A stretch of DNA of 64,000 bases, taken from assembly GCF_019925205.1 (NCBI RefSeq), contig NC_083563.1:6200001-6264000 (forward strand), given 5' to 3'. Position 1 is the first letter of the stretch, and every line of letters starts with the position of its first letter. Shown here in pieces: positions 47,185 through 62,300 of the stretch. The notes below the pieces were generated by a model. That model was not told the origin of the DNA. It did no database searches and saw nothing but the letters and a program-made list of their open reading frames with translations. The translations under genes and the position numbers were made by a program. This DNA comes from Metopolophium dirhodum. Taxonomy: Eukaryota > Arthropoda > Insecta > Hemiptera > Aphididae.

Positions 47185-48615
47185 TATGATATTCCGTTGA
47201 TAATTTACTAACGCTTTATATAGTTTCCTATAATACTGAGTAGCGAGCACGATTAATAACAAAGATAGCACTATCTATACTTTATAGATTCTATAGCCGT
47301 GGTACCGAGTAATGAAAATAGGTTTACTCGTACAAAAACGAACCACGTGATAAAAATACCTAGTAATTAATAATAATAGTTAGAACGACCGCTCAGACAT
47401 TTTATATAACCAATGCGGTGACTTGCTATACTGCTAAAAGCACTTTTAATTTAAAAATCACACAATTTTCTGACAGCTTATATAGTGGCAAGGTAAGCGA
47501 AATGAGAATACGATCGCTGACCACCGCCGTTACAGGACTGCACAGGTGTACCCTGTCTTATTTTCCATTGATAATATTATATCGTGTCAGATTTCACACC
47601 GACCGCAATGCCGCATCAGGAAAGAAAATTTTTGTAATTATTTTACACGATAGCATTGAACCTTAGGAGTTATGGTTTTCAATATTTACCAATTTAAAAC
47701 AATTACACGGTACGTAACGAATAATAATTGATTTATGTACCTAATTTATTTATTCTTTTCCGTAGACACTTATCGATTACGATGTTACACGTGAACATTA
47801 TTAATAGCTGCTGTACATTGTCGTTTAATGTTGTGTAATTATTTTTAACTCTGTGTGAGTGTTTGTATATATAAAATATGTGTGTGCGTGTGTGTGTAGT
47901 GTAATATAATATTATATGTATATTGTATATATACATACAGTATACACATATTAATAAATAATAACGTACATTATTCTCGAGAACTGTTTGAAAAACACGA
48001 GATTAATCGATACACCATTACGTTTCGAAATCCCCAAATTGATTTATCTAGGGGCCCCAATATTATAATGTGGAAGGCATGAAAAAAAACATGTTGGTCA
48101 TTAATCGCGCGCACAATATACACCTCGCCTACGGTTCAATGATATAAAAAATAATATATACATATAAATATGTATTATACGGCATACAATGCACATATAC
48201 TATTATTATATAGGTATTATATTGCGCGCCTTAGTATATTATCGGAAAGCACGTCATAAAACCAATTAGCATATTATATACTATACGAGACGGGTTTACT
48301 ATATGTAATAATAATATGTACTCGCCACGGCAGACCCAATATATACAGTACCACCTATAATATAATATAGTACCTACATATATAATATAATTATTTATAT
48401 TATAATAGTCGTGAACTTGTAGCTTTGCCACGCCGTGTTTATTTATGCGACTGTAAATAATAACCTATGCGAAATAATAATAACACGTATAAAAAAAAAA
48501 AAAATAGAAAGGGAGAAAAAATAATAATAAATTATTAGTAAATAATAAATAATAATAATAATAATAAAAAAAAAGGTAATAAGCGGCTGCACTAATGATA
48601 ACCGACGCCGTTACA

Positions 48616-48657
<42 letters not shown>

Positions 48658-51600
48658 CGTATGCATAAATAATTACTGTCATTACGATATTCGAAAGCAA
48701 TAAATTACGGCCGTAGGGACCGATAAAAAAATATATAGCATGGCATAAAATGACAGCGGCACACGGTCTCGTATGTGTAGTATAATATTATACAGAGCGT
48801 GCGGAAGGACGTTGGAAAAAAACATATAAATAAGAAAAGAAAAACGCCGCGCGCGTGTTCGTATTATAATATTGCCGCTGCAGTAGCGATATGTCATGAC
48901 TATTAAACCTTAAACAATTCATTCGAAACCCCAACGAATACACATAAAATCTAATAAATGCCCTAAAATAATGAGCATTTGGACCCCTTGCGGTGTTTGG
49001 ATTGTTTTTTTGTAATATTTTGACGATTGTAAAATGGTAATTTTAATGCGTTATTCTGGGCAAATATTGTATCAAACTATATTAGAATCCCCATAGGTGT
49101 TGCAACATTTTTTTTTTATACTGTTATATTAGTTTTTTTCGGTTTTAAAGCAGACAATCGAACATTACTCGCACGGATATAATAATATTAGTATGGAATG
49201 ATATAATATCGGTTATATAGGCACCGCAAATGTTAACAGATGAAAATATAATCTCATCGATTGGTAATAATTGGCATTCGTTTATATTACATACATACTA
49301 TATTTTTAAAATCTAAATCTATTATAGGTACTCGCCAGGTGCGTAGCCAAGTAAACTCATCCGTAGAAAAATCAAAACAGAACTGTATAGGTACATTTCA
49401 CGTTTGTATTTCTTTCGATTGCTTCTCTAATTTTTCTAACCGAGTAAAAATAAGTGAAACTGTTTGCAAACCTATATGTTGAACTGAAGCGATTTCGCGG
49501 ACCTCACTAGCATTTCAATTGTCAACAACAAATAGGTGAGTGGCCACTGGCCAGTAAGATGGGTCGGCCACCTCTTTTGTATAGTTACGCCGCGCTCCTG
49601 CTATAATAGTCGTCGATCTTTGTTGCCTCGACGAAAATGTCGTCATTCGATAATATATTATTATTACAATAATATACCTCCGCAATAATATAACAACAGA
49701 ATAATAACATGTAGGCATAGCGCGTACGTCGATAATAATAATATATTAGACACCTACCTATACATAACGTTCTTTTCGCTTTTGACAACGTTTTGTTCAA
49801 AGGCGGCCGAGTGCACCCGAGCTATTGATTTTCACATACGATCCGACGTGCATGCGTCGTTTAATTTTATGTACACACGTAAGTTATTGCCTCGGCCGCG
49901 GCAGTCCGCGCGCACTTCTACTATAATATTATTATATTATTATACACAGTATTACGCGGCACAATACATTATAACATTATTGTTATATACGTTATAGTGC
50001 CGATAAACGCGACGATAACTCACCCGAGTTATTAATAATGTAATGGCGGTGCGGTGCGGCAGCCGTTGTCGTTTTAATCGAACCATTATAATAATATATT
50101 ATTGTACGGTGGTGTATAACGTTGTACAATGTCCGCACCACACCCTCTTTCTGTGTGTGTGCGAAGAGTCGTCGTCGTGAGCCGACAGCCAAATAACGAA
50201 TGTCGCGGAGATTCATCGAATGGACTGCAGCAGTGCGTTTTTAAGATAGTGTGCAAGGATTATGTGTGGGTGTGTGTGTTATAATATATTATGGCGTATA
50301 TTATCGACGAGAACGACGGCGGCCGATATAAATTGCCATATTTTCGACGTGTTCCGCGAACAATAATAATAGTATAACACTGTGCGCCGCGTATTGTTGT
50401 AATTTATGTATATGACTATAATAATAATAAAATGTTATAAATATTACCTATAAAATGCCGAGTACAATAATATGCACCCGCGGAGACATGTGCTACGCTG
50501 CTGCACGAGACGCATTCCCTTTTACACGCACTGCGACGACGACACGAAATATGTGTACTATATTGTTTATTATCATAATATAATAAACCGTGGAAAAAAT
50601 TGAGAAAGCGAACAATCGAATCCGGCGACGCGACACATGTAACGGTGGCGCGAATGACCGCGCTCGCAAAATCAACCCTCTTGAAAATTGTATTCGATAT
50701 TATAGACGAATTTACGCCGCGGGGTCTGCTTAGATAGTGAAGAACTTATGGGGTTATCGACATTTTATTTTTTTTTTTTTTATAAAAGTATTTTAATGTT
50801 AATTGTCCAACTATAAACCCATAAACTAGAACATCCATCGATTTCCACTGCCAGTGTAAGCGAAGTGCCTAGGCTCTATAGATAGCTATTATAATAAAAT
50901 AATATCAATAAGTATTAATAATGTTTTTTTTTTTTTATATTTTCATTTAATTTATACTTTATGTAATTTATATTTTTCATAGCCATACCTAGTCCAGTAT
51001 ATCATACATATAAAAAAACTGTAAAGTGAATTTATGTAAATATTAATGTAAAAAAAATATAACATAATACTATTTGACACCATTTCTATAGGTGCAAAGT
51101 ATATGAAAGGGCACTTTAAACCCGGATTTTATGTGGTGTTAAAAACTATTACAACAGTGGATATTTGCTTACGTGACGCCTTGTATACTTTAATCCTAGA
51201 CCATAGGTCATAAAATGGCGAGAAATTAATTTATAAATTATTATCTTTTTGGGGAATTAAATGAGGTTTTAATTTAAATTTTTTTGGTTATGGCTTTGCT
51301 GTCTTTGGAATTTTGATGGTATACAAACACTTCCTGAGTTCCCGATGTAGCCCTCCAAAAATATTGATTGCCAATATTGATAACCAATCAACCCTTATCC
51401 TAGACGTTTGACGATTGCTTTAGTCCCAGTATTATTATACCTATACTACTATTATACAAGCGTACCTATTAATCAGAGAAATAGTATTATTAGATACTAT
51501 GCGAGGAAAAGTATCAAGTTTACACGTAAAATATATATATACATTAATAGCATAGCGAGAGCATATATATACCAGATACCTACAGACATTTTTATAAAGA

Positions 51601-53000
51601 AACATAAAAGTTATTGATATAATTAAAGAGTCCTAAGAAATACACACCATAAAACTTTATTAGCAAGCGGAGCGAGTAAAATTGTGTTGGACAAGTCGCA
51701 TAATGCTTTTTTTATATTATACGTTACGATTTATAACACTGTAATATGCGGAAACAGAAAATATTTATTTTTATAGATTATATACAAACACACATTGTAA
51801 TAAACATTGATAGAAAAATATTTCTCGTAAAATTATATTGTATATTATATATAATATACTATATGTTTGTTTATGTTGTTGGTATAGGTCATGCCTAATA
51901 AAATATATCGGTTAGGTATATATTAAATATAATATTAATAATAGTGGAAAATCGATAATTTTTTTATCTCATTCCTATTAATAGTATGTACTGCAAATAT
52001 TATCTATCAATGTCATAATAGAAGTTAGAAATTCGGCAATATTGTATAGTTGCAGCCAAGCTCTCCGGGGATTGATTTATGATTTTTTGTTTTTAATGGA
52101 ATTTTATTTTATGACATCAGCCCACGGTAGAATTGCGTACGCTCTCCATACCCAGTGTACGTGTACAACATACGTTTCCCGTTCGCCTTTAACACCGATA
52201 GTGGTTTGTAGATCGCAGTGCGGTGACTATCAGACGTCGTGTTGAGAATACGCTTACACAAAAGTGCGAGAAAAAACGTTTCGGTTCGTACCGCTTGTAA
52301 ATAATTTGATTTCATCCTTTTTTGCGCAATGATTGCATCCTGTGCTGTTACTATGTTGATAAAACGTATTAAAATATTATGTTATTATTACATTAATTTA
52401 ATCTAGAGTAGTTAATCTACCATCGTACACATAGATAACGACATTATTGCTTACGGGCAAAACCACGTAATATATTATTATAAAAAGTATTGGAAAAAAT
52501 AAATCATTAATATTCATATGTTATTAACTAATAATACGTATAATATTTCAGTGATGTAGTTAACTATATAAATTAATCATCAAGACGTTTACATCTACTC
52601 TATTTACACTATAGCATAGTATAATGTACATATTATATTATTAAGCTTTAAATTCTATAAGCATTACAAACACACAAAAACTCTTCTCTAACTGTGGGAT
52701 GATACGTACACAATATGAGATATTTGGTCTAAAAATCACGATGTATTTACCAAATATATACCCATGTGGCCATGTCTGCGGACCGATTTACCATCAGCGA
52801 CCGGAATAAGGGGCGAGGAGATAACTTTAGTCACATACTTTTGTCAGCTATAGTTGATAGAAACAGGACTGCCAATCAAACTATCGAGGAGTGTACAGGG
52901 AAACATTGCGGTGTTTATTTAAAGCGTAACACATCAATATATTAATATTGTTGCATATGGGATGACTTGTATCAAACAGAAACACAAACAAAAATATATA
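47185..53000. other. Long non-coding stretch with simple repeats
   Basis: AAT tracts near 48528-48573, a CA tract (48617-48656), and CpG-richer DNA at about 49.5-50.7 kb. Frames of 60-80 codons are scattered with no similarity recognised. No exon, RNA gene or bounded element was found. Confidence 0.4.
48617..48656. repeat. CA microsatellite
   Basis: An uninterrupted CA tract of about 40 bases. Confidence 0.95.
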
Positions 53001-53243
53001 CCAGTGCCGCTTCAGTTCGTGCGCGTGATGTGTGGCGCGCTGCGTGTTTTGTATATAATATATACTCGTATATAGATGAGGACTTCCGGTCAAAACGCCC
53101 ACGTCATTCTCCGATCGCTCTGTTTAAATACAGCCTAATGGGTGTATGCAAGAGGGCAAAAAAAAAAATAAAAGATGCGTATAAAAAACTAATAATAAAC
53201 GTTAATTTTACGTTAGCTCCTGCTGTCACAGGCCAGTAAGCAC

Positions 53244-53274
<31 letters not shown>

Positions 53275-54506
53275 CCAACCAACCACATAACGTTATTGGC
53301 TCGTTAATCATTTTATACGGCCCGTCTTATACACACATACAAACACACGCATAATAGTATTTAACGTATTAACGTACGCGCGCACACACACACACACACA
53401 CGTGTACGCATAGACCTATATTAATTTATGTAATGAGAGAGATATATCCGAGTGCCGACTGACGACAGAGGGTTTTAAAATTTTTAATCCTCTCCATGTA
53501 ACCACGTTTCCTTTCAACCTTGGGTGGTGTGCAGACGTGTTTAGAGTCACCGATGAACTACAAATCGCAGGCAATAATTCAAGTCTGAAACGATGTATTA
53601 CGCAACACGCGAGCACTGGAACGAACTGACTACAGGCGTGCAGGCGAATACGTGGAGTAGGGCAAAAGCGATAAATTAGAGCCACACGGTGGTGGATAGG
53701 TCGCACCAACTGTTTTTGCACACGCGAAACGGACTGTAATACACACGCCGGTGGACCAGTGGGCACATTTCATATGTACGCCAGTTTTTTGTCGTTTTTG
53801 TCCTCCGGGGGAGGAGTTACCAGGTCCGAATCCTAAAAATGTGAAAAAATAATACACATATATTATAATATAATGCCCAGACGGATAGACGGAAATAGTG
53901 TGTGTGTGTGTGAGCAAGAGAGAGAGAGACAGAATTGTGGAAATTCGACAGACCGTCGCTCATACCCCCTCCCCCCCATCCATGTTACGATCGGGGACGT
54001 GATACAAAAACGATACGTTTGGGAAATGAAAAGTGGAACGCTAAATCATTAGGTCCTCTTTTACACGAAAAACACATTGGCGGCGGCGGCGGCATTGCGC
54101 GAGCGACTTGACGTGTACCTATAGCAATTATTCATCGCGTCACGACGGCGTCGCAGGCGGGTCTTTGATTTCAGCTGCTGCCGCTACAAGCAGTTAGGGG
54201 TGTATGTCGGTGTGCGTGTATGTTTTGCGTGGGTTTTGCACAATATAACGATAAGAACGGCAATTTGTTTTACGCCATCACGAATTTCTCGTAAAAATAA
54301 TAATACACACGTTTGGAGGCGAGTAGGCGTTTCGGAGAGGTTTATAGTTTTTTTTTCGTTTCTCTTTTCGCTCGTTTATCGCCCAGTAATTGCGATCGAT
54401 TTGATATCATCAGCTCGTTTCGTCCACATGTGGCGTGAAAGAACAAAAAAAAATCATAGTAACGTCTCGTGTGGTAGTGGTGGGTAGTGTCGATGGTGGT
54501 GTTGAA

Positions 54507-54539
54507 GGTGGTGGTGGTGGTGGTGGTGGTGGTGGTGGT
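54507..54539. repeat. GGT trinucleotide microsatellite
   Basis: A GGT tract of about 11 units. The polyproline frame on the minus strand is the repeat read in reverse. Confidence 0.95.
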
Positions 54540-56668
54540 CCTGGTAATGAGGGTGTGCGACTGTATACATAAATAGAATGTATATACGTAAGTACGATAT
54601 TATTATATATTGCACGAGAGTGCAAGAGACGTTAATGTTATATAATATAGCGGTAACCAGTATTGTCGCGACTCGCGACGAAAGCTCTTTATATAAACAT
54701 TAAAGGCGCATCGATCAAATTCGGGCCACAAACGCGTCGGTTTTTGCAAAAACAATTTTCAGCTTACGTATAATATATACACTGTATCCATATGTATAAT
54801 GTATATAATATACGAAATGCAATATTGAAAAGCCACGATAAATTATGAAACAGTTCCATCGAAACGAATATATTATAATATTATACCTACGCGCCGTTTG
54901 TGCACTCGATTATTTATGCCGCCGCCGCACTCGTCGCTCGCTATATTTATGATCGCAACCGTTAATTATTATAATGGCAACTAAAACAGTTGTTTATACA
55001 CCGTTTTAAAATTTAAGTGAACGCATAAATAACTCGAACGGAAAATAAATTAAATAATCGATGTTGTATTTTAACTGGTACACGGGCATAGTCGTGCGAC
55101 AGAAGGAAACAGCAATATAATGCTATGCATAGGTGCCTACATATGTATAAATACATTATAGTTATATATAGTTACACTAATGTAGGTTAATAGCTTTAAT
55201 AACGAATAGGTAGGTAACTAATATCTAATAAGCATAACAACTAATATAATTATGGTGATGATGATAATTATAATCATCTTGCAAACATGTTAGTATTTTT
55301 ATGCTTAGATCAAATCCGTAATGAAAATATTGCGTTAAACGAAACGTGTAACTGTATAAGTGTGAGTCTGATAACGATTACCTAAGCTATAATAAATCAA
55401 CAGATTTCCAACAGTTTTTTTATGATATTTTCTAAAATAGTGTCAATATTTTTTTTTTGGTGATCCGTATCTGGGGCGTAGCGTATATTATAATCGGACA
55501 TCAGTGGAGTAATGACTAAGGGACACTTTTAACAGTTTTTATTTAGGTAAGCAAGTACATTATTTTAATACTGTACTTACCTACACTAAAAATCGCACAT
55601 TTATAACATACATTTTGTAACTACGATACTTAAGACATGCTTATAAGTAATGAGTTAGTTAAAAAGTAAATTATACCTGTATAATATGGAGTCCCCAACA
55701 CTGTTGAGTGACCCCCTCCCCCATCCCGATTCTTAACTAATTTATTGGTACAATAGTACGTCAATAATCCGCTTAAAGCCATTTCACCGATTTCATCGAT
55801 TGCACCAAGAGAGCGAAGACAGACGACGAGCTCCCCACATCCGGTTTCTGTATCCTTTCTGGAACTTTAACTTAGAATTTCTTGTAAATCACTGTCGCTT
55901 AAACACTTCATTCTAAAGGTACCTCTATACCTATTTTATACAACAATATGTACCTGAAGTTAAAAACGTACAATATTATAAACTCAATTCACGCAGGCAC
56001 TATAAACTTGTTTCTCGAACGCAATTGTTAATGGCTATCAGATATTAATTGTTTGAAATTCTTATACTTTGCACTGATCCGTTCGTGATTATATTGTTAT
56101 TATCTATAATTTGGATTCTTAGTGAAGCGGGGACGTGGAGTTAATGTACAAAATCTACGAAAGACTTTGCCCTTCTGTGTAACTAAATAATTTATGTTAG
56201 GTTAGGTGGGTAATTCATGTGGAATTGAGTCGCTAGAGCAAATAGTTGTATACAATATATATATATAGCTAATGTAAAATTTATGTAGCTCAAGCTTATC
56301 AATGAAATGGTTGACTGCCCAGTGCCCAGAATTATAAGTAAACAATGAAAAATGATAGGAATAGTGTCTACCTTTAGGCTTTAATGCCAAAGTCACTGCG
56401 TATTATACCAAACTATCAGACTAACAGACATAAAACTATCGTAATTTCAATATGTTAAATATGCCTATATAAACCGTACAATACTATGTTGAAGTCCCGC
56501 AGTATGTTAAAAATTTCAATCATTATTTTTTACTGTTGTAAAACTATTTAGTGTATTAGTACCTACCTGACAACAATTAATATTTTGTAATATATTTTAT
56601 TGTACCGTGGTATAATGTATACTGTATAATTTGAAATTTGTAATTCAGTTAAAATCATTTTTTTTAAT

Positions 56669-56703
56669 TGATAAGCCCAACGGGGTTGGTAAATAAATAA
56701 AAT
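56669..56703 (+). mobile_element. LINE-like 3' tail
   Basis: GATAAGCCCAACGGGGTTGG, then TAAATAAATAAAA. The GC-rich block followed by an AATA-type tail resembles 3' ends of aphid non-LTR elements from memory. No body recognised. Confidence 0.35.
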
Positions 56704-57532
56704 TGTATCATAATTAATGACATGCTAATAATAATAATATACACGTATAGATATAAAATATTGTATAATTGATACGATAATGCTAAATACATTATTATAA
56801 TATTATGTACCTACCTACCTACTTATTATGGGCTATAATATCTACGTCTCCCAAATATATTATGTTTTTTAATTAAATAAATATTAATTTTTCCGATAGT
56901 TGATGTCGATGTTCTTTTCCAAGAATTTTAAACTACCTACCATAATATTATATTGTACAACGAAACACTATATTATTATCTATATATTATAGCTACGTCT
57001 ATTGCCTATACTTCGTTTTAATAAAACCTTTTACCGGTTTCTACGAAAAGTATTAATATATTTCCGACTTTACAAAGCTTCGTGTCTTAAACCTATTTAT
57101 TATTTAATGCGATCCTACGTTTTTTTTTCAATTATTTACCATCACAGAGGTAAAATTATTAAATATTTTGTATTATTTCATAAAAAAAATTTATAAATTA
57201 ATATATAAAATTCCTTGAAATCGTCCGGTACGCGTATATCATATATTACAATATATAATGTCATACCTATGTAGTTATAATACATTTACTAAATATTTCT
57301 AACCCGTTTTGACTTAAGGGGCCTCGCTACGGTCATTATTAATTAAGGGGCAACATTTAGGCAATTTCTAATCTTGTCATAGCCGCCCAGGATCTATGTG
57401 TTAGTTGTAAATGATTATTAGTGTGAGTGAAATTAAATGCGGGTATCCTCTCTCGTACGCGCATGCACATGTCAATAACTCGGTAACCATATACATTTCA
57501 CGACACGAATTTTACAAAAACATACATTTGTT

Positions 57533-57807
57533 TTGACAAAATTAAACTTAGTTAACGTTGTTTGATTTTGATTCTGAAAGAACATTTGAGTTCAGCAGAA
57601 AAATGTCTGTACATTTTCTGTTTTTAATATTAATTTTAATTTAAATTATAATTCGAAAAAGTTCATGTTTTCAAGTTTTCAATTACAGTTCACAATAATA
57701 TAAAATTTGGTTTTTACAAAGTGCTTCGTAGGATCTATTTTCTGGTGAATTCAAATTTTTTTTCAAAATCAAAATCGGACAACGTTAACTAACTTTAATT
57801 TTGTCAA
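57533..57807. mobile_element. MITE, 275 bp, with about 70-bp imperfect inverted ends
   Basis: The left end is TTGACAAAATTAAACTTAGT, then TAACGTTGTTTGATTTTGAT. The reverse complement of the right end is TTGACAAAATTAAAGTTAGT, then TAACGTTGTCCGATTTTGAT. Similarity continues through GAATTCACCAGAAAA-like sequence. It has the form of a long-TIR MITE. It lies 79 bases left of the hAT element. Confidence 0.75.
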
Positions 57808-57886
57808 TACTTTAGGTCTTTTCAGCTAAAATTTACGGCAGTAACGAAATTTAACTGAAGGAACAAGTTTAATTTAAGTTGAATGC

Positions 57887-59341
57887 CAGTGGCGGAACTA
57901 CATGTGATTGAAGGCGGGATTTTCCGCGGGCCTCATCGTGAAAGGGGCCTCGGCGCCTCGCAGCAAAATGTACTTTTTAAAAAAAATTTTGGTTCAAGTA
58001 AATAAAATCATTGAATACTGAAATAATACTAAGTATACTGATAGCGGATAACCATACACCATAGTACCATACTCAGTATTTAGTAGGTAGGTACTATTAA
58101 TAATTAATGTGAATAATAATATTAAACGAGTATAATAATATTGTCATGTCTTATCGCGATATGCGGGCATGCGGCGGCGATACGCGGTAACTCAGAGTGG
58201 GGCCTATAATAGCTGGTATACTAAATTATAGAAATAGATTATTATATACTACGGTCTACGGCCCACGAAATAAACTATTTTTTTAATTTTATTCTGATTT
58301 TAATATGAGAGTGGTGTTATTGGGTGTTTGACGGTGTTTGGTGTCAGAAACAACATCCAAGTTCATTAGGTCGGTAAGTAGTGTTACAATTATTTTGCAT
58401 TGAAAGACAACATTAAATTGTGATTCGTATACAATCATTGAATCATTGTGGTCATTGGTGTTACGTAAATACTAGAAATTTAATATTAATAATTATTAAA
58501 ACTAATGGTTTTGAACATATTTATATATTTCATCTACATAATATATTAAATTTTAAAGAAAATTAAATAACCTTATAATTTAAAATTTGATGATAAGTAG
58601 TTGGTACAATCACGTGAGTTGCCATATTACTTTTCTTAAATATATCGTGAACGCGAAATCCCATATCGAGTATCGACAATCTTATTATTATACCGTGTTC
58701 GCAAATCGTCACGTTATATTATTATATATTAATATTGTCCTGAACGCGATTGTCACTTATTATTATAATAATATATTATACATTTTGTTCATATTTTTAA
58801 TGGCGCCATGGAGGCTTTATTTAAGTGTCTGTTTGCTTCTGAACTTAAGTCTTGTAACAGCGTTGTTGATATGACTAAATTACTAATAATTGAAAATAAT
58901 AATTTTATTACTAGTTTCCTTGACTTATTAACGGCATTTTACTTGTTCCTTACATTACCGGTTACTGTGGCGAGTGCAGAAAGGACATTCTCAAAACTTA
59001 AACTAATTAAAAATTATTTAAGAAGCACAATGTCCCAAACACGGCTTAGTGGTCTTGCGATGATTTCGATAGAAAATGAGCGTGCTAAAAAATTGGACTT
59101 ATCGTTATTGGTGAAGACGTTTGCTCAAGACCGTAGCAGAAAAAAATCATTATCAATGTAAATAAAATATTATTATTACTGTTTCCGAAATTATAGTTAA
59201 ATAAATTATTAATTTACTATAAATATATTTTTTTTTATTGCATACAAATAAACAGCCAAATGTTTAGAAATTTAAATTACAGATATAGGGCCTCCAAAAA
59301 TATTGTATCCACGGGCCTCAATGATCGTAGTTCCGCCACTG
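57887..59341 (+). mobile_element. hAT transposon, internally deleted, with perfect 8-bp target duplication
   Basis: Both ends are CAGTGGCGGAACTAC (15 bp perfect). TTGAATGC occurs on both sides (57879-57886 and 59342-59349). At 1,455 bp it is shorter than an autonomous hAT, and only the C-terminal part of the transposase remains (58808-59161). Nothing coding is seen in the left 900 bases. Confidence 0.95.
58808..59161 (+). pseudogene. hAT transposase C-terminal fragment (dimerisation domain)
   Basis: 117 codons from ATG 58808 to TAA 59159-59161. Residues about 41-95 carry the hAT C-terminal dimerisation signature: LTLPVTVASAERTFSKLKLI, then KNYLRSTMSQTRLSGLAMIS, then IENE. This domain brings hAT transposases together. 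The catalytic DDE part and the zinc finger are absent, so it cannot transpose on its own. An AATAAA follows the stop (59163). The ATG may be internal to a former exon. The frame is intact over the domain, which suggests the deletion is recent or that the fragment is still translated. Confidence 0.9.
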
Positions 59342-59349
59342 TTGAATGC

Positions 59350-62300
59350 TGTAAGTTTTTCTCAAACAATTTTCAATTACTAATGTAGTAGTTATGTTAC
59401 ATTTAATGTACAAGTACAACGGCTATTAATAATAATAGTAATAATTATTTTTTCGGTTAAGTTAATATTAGAGCAAATTGTATTTGTATTTTTTTTTTTT
59501 TTAATTATATGATCACTGTGGATAAAACTCTTATTGGTGGTATTTGAGATGCTCATCAGAACTCATTATCTCATTTATTATTCATAAAAAAGTGAAAAAT
59601 TATCTTAATATTTAGTTACCTAATAAATATATACAACCCTTAAATAATCCGCCTTAAGGTATCCTGTTATACTTACAACTTAGGATTAAAAATATATACA
59701 TGCACACTGCAAACATAAGGCGGTTTTACGATTTATAATTTATAGAAATGTTATCTATTTAAAACGAAAACGGTACGTTCATATGTCTGTATCACAGTTG
59801 AGCGATGTTATAATGTCATACGATTTATTAAAATGTTTACCTCGTCATTGGCATGTGGATGGATGCATTATTTAAAGTAAACAGTAAACCGAGACATTTG
59901 TTGCGATCCAATCTTGCAGGTAAACGGACACTTTAAAGATTAGACAATAAATCAGTCCGAATTGTCCGCAACGGACATAACGACTGTCGGGGTAGTGCAC
60001 GGACAAATCTATAAGTCCGCGAGGAGGTGTACGGAACAGAGCAATTAATGCGTTTATTTAATATTTAAAAGGTAAGAGCGTATATTATAGTCAGGAATCA
60101 GAATCGATGTATTGAAGTTGACGCAATTGATATTATATGTAATTAAAAATGTACATAGATCGTAAAGTCCGTCGTGAGTGTATTATAATGCAGCCCCCGC
60201 TATACCAGAATGCAGTTAATAAAGGTTTGAAAATCGGACAACTTCACGAGATTTTAGTGCTAGGTATACTATTATACAGTGTATAGGTTGTAGGCACCGA
60301 AAGTTCTTTGATGATTCGTAGTGTGTGTTAAGAAATCCTCGTCGAATCGAAAATATATACACGCAAAGAATATAATATGCAAACGTGACTGTGCTGTGCA
60401 TACTTATTATTATAATGATGTTATTTATATTGATATATAGGTACATAATATTTTGTAATTGGCACTTTGACCAAAAATATATTACTGCGTTATATTGTAA
60501 CCGAGAGAAATTCGAGACTTTGCAGTATAGATGTTCCGACGACAAAAGGTCTCAAAAATATATAATAATATAACATTATTTTAATGCCCAACACTTTGAG
60601 TATAATACACTCTGCAGGATAAAACGTGCTGTACAACTACGGTGCTATAAAACGATATGATGTCTATGTGGTGTCATTATTTTTTTATTATTATCTATTG
60701 TTATTATCATTATATCGAATCTTCGGTAGAGATTTAAAGAAGGGTTATTTGCGTTAATCAAAATCTGTGTAACTGATCGATGGTCCTCGATACGTATTTC
60801 ATCACTGCGGTTATAACTACATCATTGTATGGTAATATCGTCCCGTCCAGAGTGGGAGCATGTGAACCATTAAAATAATAATAACATGGTGTATTGTTAT
60901 ACCTACTTATTATCAATATAGCGATGTTATGACTTACAATAATTATATAGAGTCACATCATACCCACATATTTGTGGCTGGATTTTGGTATTTAAACACG
61001 GGTTTGTCACAGCTGTGTTCCCAACGAGCCCAAAAACATAAACCTACGTCGTATACATAGGTACACCTATTACTTAATATTGTTATTTTTGATATTTTTT
61101 CGAAACTTCAACAATTCGATATTACAATATGTTATGATGATATCGCTCATTTTAAATTTGTCTTAGTAAAAATATATAAAAATACAATATTATACACATT
61201 TTAAACTTATTTCTGGAAACAGCGTCTAGGTATAGGTATATGTAAATAACCGCGGTTATGAAAAATTGTTAAACAGAAATTATAGCATTATTATGTTTAA
61301 TTATTAAAGTTATATCGTTTCAATCCTAATAATATGCACATGGGCCAATCAGCTCAAAGCTGTACATACATTCTCAAAGTTAAAAAAATATAGGAAGATC
61401 AAATCTATACACGTCGAAAAATATTTGGTTGAAATGTAACAATATCAATACAATAGAATCAATTGATTTTTAGATGTATAATTTCATAATACATCGGTCA
61501 AAAAAATGTACAAATCAACATGATTTGTAAATTATTTTTTTTCAAAGTGCAGCTTAAAAGGTTTATAATTTAAAATGATTGTAGCTATTAAAATCATAAA
61601 TCTTTTTCTTATGCAAAAATTAATTCACGTTAAATATTTTGCGACACACCATAACCATACATTTTTATGTTATCTATACAATAGTCAATATAGATGGCCA
61701 TGATTGGATATAATAATATACAGGTGATTGCAGGTTATATTCACTTAACATATTATACCGGTGTAGTGTATTATTTATATACATATACATATAATTTTTA
61801 AAATGGTCTTCTTTTTATATTTTGTAAATTTTTCCAATGTGTGCTATAAGTAGCTTGAATAATGAGTTAATATCTGACTTATCGATGTTGGTTAATAATT
61901 ATACAATATATATTATATATATATATATATGATTACATAGTTATTAAAAGTTATAAGTCAAATTAATGAACTAGCTCAATTTATGTAACACATGATGAGT
62001 ACGAATATTATTGCAAATTGCAATATGCATTTGACCATTTTTATCGGTACATATAAAAAAAATAAACACGATTTTGATGATAAACAAAATGAACATCATC
62101 ATAACAGAAACGCATATGTGTATTTATAATGTTACTTGTCTGTATACATATTTAGGTACTAGCTTTAATATGAGTACACTACAAACCAACAGTTATGGTT
62201 AGTGGTTACCGATGCTATTATCCTGATGGCTATGTGTAGTGGGTGTAGATGCGGAGTTTTTAAAGATAAAATCCTTAATAAACTTTGAGAGATAATTTGA

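Larger units (their letters stand above)
53001..57532. other. Non-coding DNA, GC-richer at 53.0-54.6 kb
   Basis: CA tracts at about 53251-53275 and 53384-53400, GT/GA tracts at about 53899-53930 and a GGT tract (54507-54539). CpG is common to about 54.9 kb, then the DNA is AT-rich. Frames in both strands overlap and follow the repeats. A regulatory or promoter role is possible but not shown. Confidence 0.4.

Noticed and set aside
54410..54625. Polyproline frame
   Set aside because: It is the reverse translation of the GGT tract.
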